From NCBI GenBank assembly GCA_045652125.1, contig JAZRTT010000012.1:1-5003 (forward strand): DNA of 5,003 nucleotides, read 5' to 3'. How positions within the stretch are numbered: the stretch's first letter is position 1; each line of letters opens with the position of its first letter. Below the pieces are notes generated by a model. It was not told the origin of the DNA. It saw only the letters and a list, made by a program, of their open reading frames with translations, and searched no databases. Below, piece by piece: positions 1 to 4,773 of the stretch. This DNA is from Avoscillospira sp045652125. Lineage in GTDB: Bacteria; Bacillota; Clostridia; Oscillospirales; Oscillospiraceae. A program made the translations under genes and the position numbers.

Positions 1-590
1 GGTGGGCGGCTGACAAAACCATCCTTGACACTGAGGCCAAAGGGAGTGCCCACATGGTCATAGACCGTGGCGCAGTCGAACCGGTCCATGATGAAAAAAG
101 AGGCATTGACTTTCAGGGCTGCGTCAGTTTCTGATTCTGTCATGTAGCCGGGTGCTTCACCCAGGGGGATGATGGTGGTGATGGGCAGTTTTCCGCTGAT
201 GATTTTAACGCAATTCCGCCGCTCCAGTTCCTGCCAGAAAAACCGGACCTGCTGATTTTTGAATACAGGTTTGCCCTTTCGGATGCGGACACCGGCCTTC
301 AGGGCTGCGGCAGCGGCGGTGAGCCGATGAGCCACATGGCCAAAGGCACCGGTTTCGAAGGAGAAATCCATTTCCAGATCCTCCGGAAGCCGGAACATGA
401 TCATATTTCCGAAGAGCCAAGGGGCCGCTGGTACCAGAAAATCCCGGTAAATACCGGAAAAACGACCCAAGGTCCGGTCTGAACCGGAAAAGTCCAGGAA
501 ATCCAGCTCTGCCCAGCTGTCCAGCCGGACAGCCTGGACACGTTGAATGTCACCGTTGGGATAGGTAAAGGTTTTGATCTGAGATTCCAT
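1..590 (-). CDS. Partial CDS, probable phosphodiester glycosidase (NAGPA-domain) protein, C-terminus outside window
   Basis: Reading from ATG at 590-588, the minus strand stays open for 196 codons to the window edge, so the 3' part is missing. The protein begins MESQIKTFTYPNGDIQRVQA and has no signal peptide or membrane segment in the visible part. Residues 162-166 read NASFF, followed by GTPFGLSVKDG at 181-191. This arrangement (an Asn-x-Ser/Gly-Phe-Phe strand, then a P-x-G-x-x-x-x-DG turn) is typical of the NAGPA/phosphodiester glycosidase family, which removes sugars linked through a phosphodiester. The first 150 residues do not match a domain I recognise. A weak AGGT ribosome site sits about 9 bases before ATG, and a strong promoter lies just upstream (616-644). 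The gene follows a glycerophosphodiesterase operon on the same strand but has its own promoter. The coding call is strong; the family call is moderate because only the beginning of the domain is seen. Confidence 0.7.
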   Translation of the reverse strand, partial: MESQIKTFTYPNGDIQRVQAVRLDSWAELDFLDFSGSDRTLGRFSGIYRDFLVPAAPWLFGNMIMFRLPEDLEMDFSFETGAFGHVAHRLTAAAAALKAGVRIRKGKPVFKNQQVRFFWQELERRNCVKIISGKLPITTIIPLGEAPGYMTESETDAALKVNASFFIMDRFDCATVYDHVGTPFGLSVKDGFVSRP

Positions 591-615
591 AGTTGTTACC
601 TGCCGCTTTTTTTTA

Positions 616-644
616 ATTATATCAAAAAGTTGGCGGATGTGCAA
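616..644 (-). promoter_or_regulatory. Sigma-A-type promoter for the NAGPA-like gene
   Basis: On the minus strand the -35 box TTGCAC (644-639) is separated by exactly 17 bases from a perfect -10 box TATAAT (621-616). The -10 lies about 25 bases before the ATG at 590. It is placed right after the terminator of the upstream operon, so the downstream gene appears to be an independent transcription unit. Confidence 0.8.
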
Positions 645-651
645 TCTTCAC

Positions 652-683
652 ATGAAGAAGGACGGCTTCCGAGGAAACCGTCC
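652..683 (-). terminator. Rho-independent terminator of the symporter-phosphodiesterase operon
   Basis: The minus strand reads GGACGGTTTCC, a 2-base turn, then GGAAGCCGTCC (683-660). The arms pair over 11 positions with one G-T wobble; in practice the innermost pairs open to give a 6-base loop. The T-rich run TTCTTC follows. It starts 6 bases after the phosphodiesterase stop codon. The T-run is interrupted by C, so read-through into the next gene is possible. Confidence 0.75.
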
Positions 684-689
684 CAGTTC

Positions 690-1412
690 TTATTTCTTGT
701 TTTTCAGAGCGATCGCCACATCCGGGTAGTTGGTAATGATACCGGCGCCGGTTTGCAGACAAAGCTCCATGGTTTCGGGATCGTTGATGGTCCACATATT
801 TACACCGTAGCCGGCAGCGGCAGTTTCTTCGGAGAAACCGGGGACATAGATGTTCATCTTCATGGGATGCAGATAGTCAACGGGGAGCTGGGCGGCATAT
901 TCCCAGGGCTTCACCATAATGTCACCGAAGAGCATGCCCAGCTTTGCGTCGGGCTTCAGTTGCCGCAGTTTCATCAGGGTGTAGTGATTAAAGGAAGAGT
1001 AGATGATGCGGTCTTCCACACCTTTTTCCTTCGCCAGAGCCAAACATTTCTCCTCCAGCTGGGGGTAGAACCACTCGTCGGTTTTGATTTCCACATTGAC
1101 CATGTGGTGGGTGTCCCGGATCAGGTCGAAGACCTCGCCCAGAGTGGGGATCTTAGCGCCCTGATAGGCTTCCATGCCACAGGAGGCATCCAGTTCCTTT
1201 AGCTGCGCCAGGGTCAGATTACGGATCAGACCGGTGCCGTTGGTGGTGCGGTCCACGGATTCATCGTGGATGACCACCAGTTCGCCGTCCAGACTCATAT
1301 GTACGTCCAGTTCAAAGCCGTCGGCACCCATTTCCATGGACAGACGGAAGGCTTCCAGGGTGTTTTCCGGAGCATGACCGGAGGCGCCCCGGTGACCGTA
1401 AATCAGTGACAT
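690..1412 (-). CDS. Glycerophosphodiester phosphodiesterase, cytosolic UgpQ-like
   Basis: The 240-residue protein is a single GDPD TIM-barrel domain of the usual length for soluble bacterial enzymes. It hydrolyses glycerophosphodiesters to glycerol-3-phosphate and an alcohol. The family signatures are all present: HRG at 7-9, PENT at 15-18, the metal-binding E-L-D at 34-36, the catalytic second histidine in HDES at 49-52, R-T-T-N-G-T-G at 55-61, and E-I-K at 108-110. WTIND near the C-terminus matches the conserved last barrel strand. There is no signal peptide, so it should act in the cytoplasm on imported substrate. AAGGAG lies 5 bases before the ATG and overlaps the TAA stop of the upstream symporter gene, which implies one mRNA and probably coupled translation. 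A terminator follows the stop. It resembles ugpQ/glpQ enzymes, but I do not assign a symbol because the partner transporter is of a different type from Ugp or GlpT. Confidence 0.95.
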   Translation of the reverse strand: MSLIYGHRGASGHAPENTLEAFRLSMEMGADGFELDVHMSLDGELVVIHDESVDRTTNGTGLIRNLTLAQLKELDASCGMEAYQGAKIPTLGEVFDLIRDTHHMVNVEIKTDEWFYPQLEEKCLALAKEKGVEDRIIYSSFNHYTLMKLRQLKPDAKLGMLFGDIMVKPWEYAAQLPVDYLHPMKMNIYVPGFSEETAAAGYGVNMWTINDPETMELCLQTGAGIITNYPDVAIALKNKK

Positions 1413-1421
1413 AGTATCTCC

Positions 1422-2801
1422 TTATTTCTTGCCCAGCAGGTCGTATTCCTTGGGCAGCAGGTTGCAGGCCAGAATTGCCAGGATGCAGAAGACAATGACG
1501 ATGTAGGTCATAGCATGGGTGCCGAACAGATCATTGCCGTTGAGAGAAACATTACGCAGATTGACCCAAATCAGACCGGGGCCAATGGCACCGACGAGGG
1601 AGTTGACGATGCCCTGAACGGCGAAGAACATGGAAGGATGACTCTTGCCGGTGGTGCGTTTCTGATCAGCAGCGATCTGGGTGGGCATAGCGGTGGGGGC
1701 GGAGAAGAAAGCGCCGATGCCATAGCTGCAGACAACACCGCCGGTGGCACCCAGGATCATACGAACCATTGCATCAGGTACCCACACCACATAGGCAGCA
1801 CACATGAAGACCATACCCAATGCAAAGGAAGCCAGTGCGGTCTGGAATGCGAAGCGGTAGCCCTTCTTTGCCATGACCATGCGGTAGAAAATCAGCATGA
1901 TGGGAACGGGAGCAAATGCGGAGGAATTGATGATGGCGATCTGGAAGCCGTTGAGGCCCATGGGGCCGGAGATCAGCACATTCTGGCCGGACAGGAACAT
2001 CTGCAGGCCCAGATTGAACAGGCCGTGGATGACTAGCCATGCCCGGAAGGCCTTAATACCCAGAGTCATCTTCAGACCGTCGATCATGCCAATGTGCTCT
2101 TCCTCAGAGACTTCGCCCGCATTGTCGCCGTACTTGGCAACGGCACCGGGCATGGAGGAGTTTTCCTTGATCAGGAACACGGCGATCAGAATGGACAGAG
2201 ACAGGGGCGCGAAGTACAGGCCAATCTGACGGATGTTGATGCCGAGGCCGATGAACACGGGGATCAGGGCGTAGGCGATAGAGTACTGAATCGTGTCAAA
2301 AGCTGCTTTGATATTGGTCAGGAACAGCCGGTCGTTATCGTTGGCGGTGATTTCGGCGTAGGTGCCGAAGAGGGCATTGATGGCCAGAGTGAAGAAGGAA
2401 ACGAACAGGGTCAGCAGAATGCCCAGGTAAATGCTGTTTGCCACGCTGTTTTCTGCATAGCTGATGGGGAAGCAGAACAGGATGTAAGCCAGGGTCATGA
2501 CCACAGTGCCCACCAGAATGGCAGGGCGGCGCTTGCCCCAGGGGGTCTTCAGATTCTGGACAAAGGTTGCCACAGGAACCTCCACCAGACCGTCCATCAG
2601 ATTGGCGATGGCCTTCATAATGCTGAACAGACCAACAGCGATGATGGTCTTACCGGCGAAAGTCCACTGCTCCAGGTTTTCACCGAAGCCGGCGGTCTGG
2701 AGGGCGTCAACCAGGTAGACACTGATGATGGTGCTGAGCATGCAGGGGCCGAAGGAAGCAAATGCGAAGAAGGGGATTTGCCATCTTTTCAGTTTTCTCA
2801 T
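1422..2801 (-). CDS. GPH-family (MelB-like, MFS_2) cation symporter
   Basis: The 459-residue protein is a polytopic membrane transporter, with about 12 hydrophobic segments by eye (first near 9-34, last near the C-terminus ending CNLLPKEYDLLGKK). Residues 63-93 carry the glycoside-pentoside-hexuronide:cation symporter signature: Asp70 in the second membrane helix, then a short cytoplasmic loop ending W-G-K-R-R-P (88-93), equivalent to the D-x-x-x-D ... GRxRP region of MelB. A polar central loop near 214-240 (rich in Glu, Gly, Asp) fits the cytoplasmic linker between the two six-helix halves. GPH proteins import sugars or related small molecules with Na+ or H+. The substrate cannot be read from sequence; the phosphodiesterase 9 bases downstream suggests a glycerophosphodiester or glycosyl-glycerol compound. 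The ATG at 2801-2799 is preceded by AAAGAGG at a good distance. No clear promoter was found for it in the divergent upstream region. Confidence 0.93.
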   Translation of the reverse strand: MRKLKRWQIPFFAFASFGPCMLSTIISVYLVDALQTAGFGENLEQWTFAGKTIIAVGLFSIMKAIANLMDGLVEVPVATFVQNLKTPWGKRRPAILVGTVVMTLAYILFCFPISYAENSVANSIYLGILLTLFVSFFTLAINALFGTYAEITANDNDRLFLTNIKAAFDTIQYSIAYALIPVFIGLGINIRQIGLYFAPLSLSILIAVFLIKENSSMPGAVAKYGDNAGEVSEEEHIGMIDGLKMTLGIKAFRAWLVIHGLFNLGLQMFLSGQNVLISGPMGLNGFQIAIINSSAFAPVPIMLIFYRMVMAKKGYRFAFQTALASFALGMVFMCAAYVVWVPDAMVRMILGATGGVVCSYGIGAFFSAPTAMPTQIAADQKRTTGKSHPSMFFAVQGIVNSLVGAIGPGLIWVNLRNVSLNGNDLFGTHAMTYIVIVFCILAILACNLLPKEYDLLGKK

Positions 2802-2968
2802 AGGGAACCTCTTTTCTTTATTTTTTTAAAAACGCAAGAAAACGTATTTATAGTCTATCATAAGATGCGTAATTTTCATAGTTTTTTATTGATGACTTTG
2901 GCGAAATCTGATAAAATGGAGGAACAGAATCCCATATTGACAAGAATGAGCATTGAGAGGTGCAAACT
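2802..2968. other. Divergent intergenic region between symporter and esterase genes
   Basis: This 167-bp A+T-rich stretch separates two divergently transcribed genes. It holds the esterase promoter (2889-2917). In the symporter direction a TATAAA box (minus strand, around 2846-2851) can be seen, but no convincing -35 box lies 16-18 bases before it. No clear operator palindrome or cre site was seen. Confidence 0.5.
2889..2917 (+). promoter_or_regulatory. Promoter of the alpha/beta-hydrolase gene
   Basis: A -35 box TTGATG (2889-2894) is followed after 17 bases by the -10 box TAAAAT (2912-2917). A TG dinucleotide one base before the -10 (2909-2910) makes it an extended -10 promoter. The ATG of the hydrolase follows 51 bases after the -10, a normal leader length. 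Confidence 0.7.
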
Positions 2969-3859
2969 ATGGATGAAGTGATCAAACAGATGCGGCAAAA
3001 AATGAAGGATGGGGATGACATACGGGATGCCGGCGTGGTGGACCCGGAGAATGTGATCCGCTTTACGGATATTCCCTATGGATCTTGTCCAGAGAATCTG
3101 CTGGATGTGTATTGCCCTGAGGGTACGCAAGGTGTTATACCCACTATCATCAGCATCCATGGCGGTGCCTGGTGCTATGGCAGTAAGGACCTGTATGCCC
3201 ACTACTGTCTGCGGTTGGCCGCCCGGGGCTTTGCGGTGGTAAATTTCAACTATCGGCTGGCACCGGAGCATAAGTATCCTGCACCTTTGGAGGACTGCTG
3301 CAATATGCTTTCCTGGGTTCTGAACCAGGGAGCGCAGTACCATATTGATACGAACAACCTATTCCTGGTGGGTGATTCTGCCGGCGGACAGCTGGCCTTC
3401 CAGCTGCTGACCATACTGACCAATGAAAAATACAGTGCCATGTTCTCCTTCGCGCCGCCGGCGGAAATCCGTTTTCGGGCCTGCGGCCTGAACTGCGGCT
3501 GTTATTTCATGCCCATTTTCAAGAATGTGCCACTCAGTAAGGTGGGCAAAATGTTTGAAGCCTATTTCCCGGAGGATTATGTTCCCTGTATTCCGTCCCT
3601 GAAGACCCACAAGTATATTACAAAGGCATTTCCGCCGGCGTTTATCACCACATCTCCCAATGATTACCTGCGGATGATGGCACCGCCTCTGCATATTCTG
3701 CTGCGGCTGAAAGGTGTGAAGAGCGTTCTGCGGATCTATGGCGAAAAGTCCCGGGAGGATATCGGTCATGTGTTCCATCTGAATTGCCACCTGGAGGAGG
3801 CAGATCGGTGCAATGACGAGCAGTGTGAATTTTTCCGGGATCATATTGTGCCGATGTGA
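2969..3859 (+). CDS. Alpha/beta-hydrolase, HSL-type esterase/lipase
   Basis: The 296-residue cytosolic protein has the layout of the hormone-sensitive lipase-like esterases. The oxyanion motif is HGGAW at 64-68 (variant of HGGG). NYRLAPEHKYPAPLED at 94-109 is the highly conserved second family signature. The nucleophile elbow GDSAGG at 135-140 gives Ser137. The acid is probably Asp232 in S-P-N-D-Y-L-R and the base His267 in D-I-G-H-V-F-H, so the triad is complete. Such enzymes hydrolyse short acyl esters or deacetylate sugars or small molecules. I chose ATG 2969 because GAGAGG (2955-2960) lies 8 bases before it; the in-frame GTG at 2960 overlaps that ribosome site and would add only three residues. 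The protein has 13 cysteines, which is many for this family. It has its own promoter and points away from the symporter operon; a functional link is possible but not shown. Substrate unknown. Confidence 0.93.
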   Translation: MDEVIKQMRQKMKDGDDIRDAGVVDPENVIRFTDIPYGSCPENLLDVYCPEGTQGVIPTIISIHGGAWCYGSKDLYAHYCLRLAARGFAVVNFNYRLAPEHKYPAPLEDCCNMLSWVLNQGAQYHIDTNNLFLVGDSAGGQLAFQLLTILTNEKYSAMFSFAPPAEIRFRACGLNCGCYFMPIFKNVPLSKVGKMFEAYFPEDYVPCIPSLKTHKYITKAFPPAFITTSPNDYLRMMAPPLHILLRLKGVKSVLRIYGEKSREDIGHVFHLNCHLEEADRCNDEQCEFFRDHIVPM

Positions 3860-3866
3860 TACTTTT

Positions 3867-4145
3867 TTAAATTAGATAGGGATTTAAACAAAACAGATCC
3901 TTCAATCTTGCGCCACAATTGGGGCAAGAAAAAGAATCATCGACTATATCATCCTTGGACGTGCCGTTACGGTGTCCATACTCGGTGCCGGTCCATGAAC
4001 CGTAACTATCAGAGAAGCCAGACTGTCTGTTTAACAAAGCACCGCAGCCGTCATAAAGCCAGGCTACACCCTCATAGGAGTCGCCCTCATACACATCATC
4101 GTCCATAAGAAGCTTGCCACATGAAGTGCAAGTCAGATATGGTGT
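3867..4145 (-). CDS. Small zinc-ribbon protein, probably degenerate, start unresolved
   Basis: The last 92 codons of this minus-strand frame look like genuine protein. They contain C-T-S-C-G at 6-10, W-L-Y-D-G-C-G at 29-35, W-T-G-T-E-Y-G at 51-57 and C-P-N-C-G at 74-78, i.e. the spacing of a two-knuckle zinc ribbon. The third position reads T-G-T-E-Y-G where a C-x-x-C pair would be expected, and the second has only one cysteine; each is one base change from Cys (GGC/TGC, TAT/TGT), so loss of metal ligands is likely. No in-frame ATG precedes the first knuckle until deep in the antisense of the neighbouring plus-strand gene, where the frame becomes serine-rich and shadow-like up to an ATG at 4421. 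An ATG at 4150-4148 would fit as a start if one base were restored. It ends 8 bp from the hydrolase stop, convergent with it. Family not recognised; role unknown, either a small accessory gene or a pseudogene. Confidence 0.55.
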   Translation of the reverse strand, partial: TPYLTCTSCGKLLMDDDVYEGDSYEGVAWLYDGCGALLNRQSGFSDSYGSWTGTEYGHRNGTSKDDIVDDSFSCPNCGARLKDLFCLNPYLI

Positions 4146-4377
4146 TACATTTGGAAAATGTGATTCTTCAGATTGGATCGAGTACGAAGTGGATCTGACA
4201 GATGAGGAAGAATTGGCATACGATAACGCAGTTGAAAATGAGATCCCGCTTTCAGAGGTTCCTGAATTAGAAGCAGCATTGGCTCGTGCATATGAAGATA
4301 TTGAGGAAATGGAAATCCAGAACGGCATTGATTTGGATGATGAGTATGTGATGGAATGCCAGGGCTCCGATGGATGA
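4114..4377 (+). CDS. Small, highly acidic hypothetical protein
   Basis: The frame encodes up to 87 residues, with roughly 27 Asp/Glu and very few Arg/Lys. It reads like real protein from about VRYGVTFGK (7-15) onward: W-I-E-Y-E-V-D-L-T at 21-29 followed by an EEE run, then a long probable helix from about 46 to 65 (S-E-V-P-E-L-E-A-A-L-A). I do not recognise the family and assign no function. The start is uncertain. The open frame begins with TTG 4114 or GTG 4126, neither with a well-placed ribosome site. AAGAAG (4107-4112) is instead ideally placed for ATG 4121, which is one frame off; restoring one base near 4133 would give MKCK joined to VRYGVTFG. The 5' part overlaps antisense to the zinc-ribbon frame. 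The 3' end overlaps the next ORF by 8 bp. The high acidity could suit a nucleic-acid-mimic or partner-binding role, but that is speculation. Confidence 0.6.
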   Translation: MPHEVQVRYGVTFGKCDSSDWIEYEVDLTDEEELAYDNAVENEIPLSEVPELEAALARAYEDIEEMEIQNGIDLDDEYVMECQGSDG

Positions 4378-4495
4378 GGATGAACTGAATGAATTGGTGG
4401 CAGCCCGCGCCCCTCATGCACTGTCTTTCTTTGGGTTGCTGTATGTATTGACTCAGAATCATGGAAATGTCAAGTTGTATTTTGCGGAACGATAA
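4370..4495 (+). CDS. 41-residue hypothetical protein, translationally coupled
   Basis: ATG 4370 opens a short frame that starts MDEDELNELVAARAPHALSF, continues through a hydrophobic stretch F-F-G-L-L-Y-V-L, and ends K-L-Y-F-A-E-R before TAA at 4493-4495. The start overlaps the end of the acidic gene (ATGGATGA), a layout typical of translational coupling, and AGGG lies 5 bases before the ATG. The acidic amphipathic N-terminus followed by a mixed hydrophobic segment is protein-like, with no rare-codon clustering seen. It is too short for a confident family call, and I recognise none. It could also be the continuation of the upstream protein after a frameshift. The palindrome 4490-4506 overlaps its stop codon. 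Confidence 0.5.
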   Translation: MDEDELNELVAARAPHALSFFGLLYVLTQNHGNVKLYFAER

Positions 4496-4506
4496 CACCG
4501 TTATCG
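4490..4506. repeat. 17-bp palindrome across the stop codon of the 41-residue ORF
   Basis: CGATAAC, loop ACC, GTTATCG forms a perfect 7-bp stem with a 3-base loop. It includes the TAA stop. It has no T-tract, so it is not a terminator by itself; it may stabilise the 3' end of the mRNA or be a protein-binding site. Confidence 0.6.
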
Positions 4507-4513
4507 GAATAAT

Positions 4514-4560
4514 GCAACACAAAAAAGTGCAACGCTGAGCCAAACTGTGTTGCCTTTTTC
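4514..4560 (+). terminator. Terminator-like hairpin with a competing alternative stem
   Basis: GTGTTGC (4547-4553) followed by C and five T forms the 3' arm of a terminator-like hairpin. It can pair with GCAACGC (4529-4535, seven pairs with one G-T wobble, 11-base loop) or with GCAACAC (4514-4520, seven perfect pairs, 26-base loop). The short-loop form most resembles an intrinsic terminator for the two small plus-strand genes that end at 4495. The T-run is followed by CTCTC. Confidence 0.5.
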
Positions 4561-4737
4561 TCTCGGCGCAGCTCGACGGGGAGAATTACGTGGTATATGC
4601 CAATTTTTGTATCCAATAGCGGTAGTGTTGTTGTGGAGGCAGGACTCAAACCTACCTTGGTGGAATAACGAATGCAACGCTCGGCGAGTAAGCGTTGCGT
4701 TTCCCATTTATTGTGGCGAAGAACGTGGTATATGCCA
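4529..4737. repeat. Imperfect duplicated unit (hairpin plus exact 15-bp direct repeat)
   Basis: Two related units occur in the same orientation. Unit A (4529-4602) starts GCAACGCT, contains GTTGC and ends with ACGTGGTATATGCCA. Unit B (4674-4737) starts GCAACGCT, continues to the perfect partner arm AGCGTTGC (4691-4698, 8-bp stem, 9-base loop), and ends with the identical 15 bases at 4723-4737. The 15-mers are 135 bp apart and the hairpins 145 bp apart. The middles of the units have diverged. This is the pattern of a dispersed intergenic repeat or of flanks duplicated by an inserted element. Confidence 0.65.
4632..4655 (-). other. Possible tRNA 3'-end remnant (T-arm plus acceptor strand)
   Basis: Read on the minus strand, GTAGG (4655-4651), loop TTTGAGT (4650-4644) and CCTGC (4643-4639) form a 5-bp T-stem (one G-T pair) with a 7-base loop close to the TTCRANY consensus, with T where C56 is expected. 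CTCCACA then A fits an acceptor strand and discriminator. No matching acceptor 5' strand, D-arm or anticodon arm is found upstream, so it is not an intact tRNA. It may be an attachment-site remnant or chance. Confidence 0.35.
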
Positions 4738-4738
4738 T

Positions 4739-4773
4739 AAAAGATCCGAAACCACCATGGTTTCGGATCTTTT
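4739..4773. terminator. Strong bidirectional intrinsic terminator
   Basis: AAAAGATCCGAAACCA (4739-4754) and TGGTTTCGGATCTTTT (4758-4773) are perfect inverted arms of 16 bp around a 3-base spacer. The innermost pair likely opens to a 5-base loop. The stem ends in an A-run on one side and a T-run on the other, continued by CTTTTAT, so it can terminate on either strand. No clear gene adjoins it, which suggests it marks the border of a former gene or element. Confidence 0.85.

Noticed and set aside
543..1202. Plus-strand open frame of 219 codons over the phosphodiesterase gene
   Set aside because: Antisense to a gene with all GDPD catalytic motifs; it also spans the terminator and promoter between two minus-strand genes.
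2094..2981. Long plus-strand open frame (295 codons) antisense to the symporter
   Set aside because: It is the mirror of a well-supported membrane transporter gene, has Gly/Asp/His/Gln-rich low-complexity composition, and no ribosome site or family motif.
2916..2981. Possible 21-residue leader peptide (MEEQNPILTRMSIERCKLWMK) before the hydrolase
   Set aside because: Its ATG overlaps the -10 box, so it could not be on the transcript from that promoter, and it has no ribosome site.
4146..4421. N-terminal half of the minus-strand frame continuing the zinc-ribbon ORF up to ATG 4421
   Set aside because: Serine-rich, low-complexity reading that is the exact antisense of the acidic plus-strand protein; most likely a shadow.
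4529..4737. CRISPR-like repeat array
   Set aside because: Only two copies of a 15-bp repeat, with unequal unit lengths and no regular spacers or cas genes.
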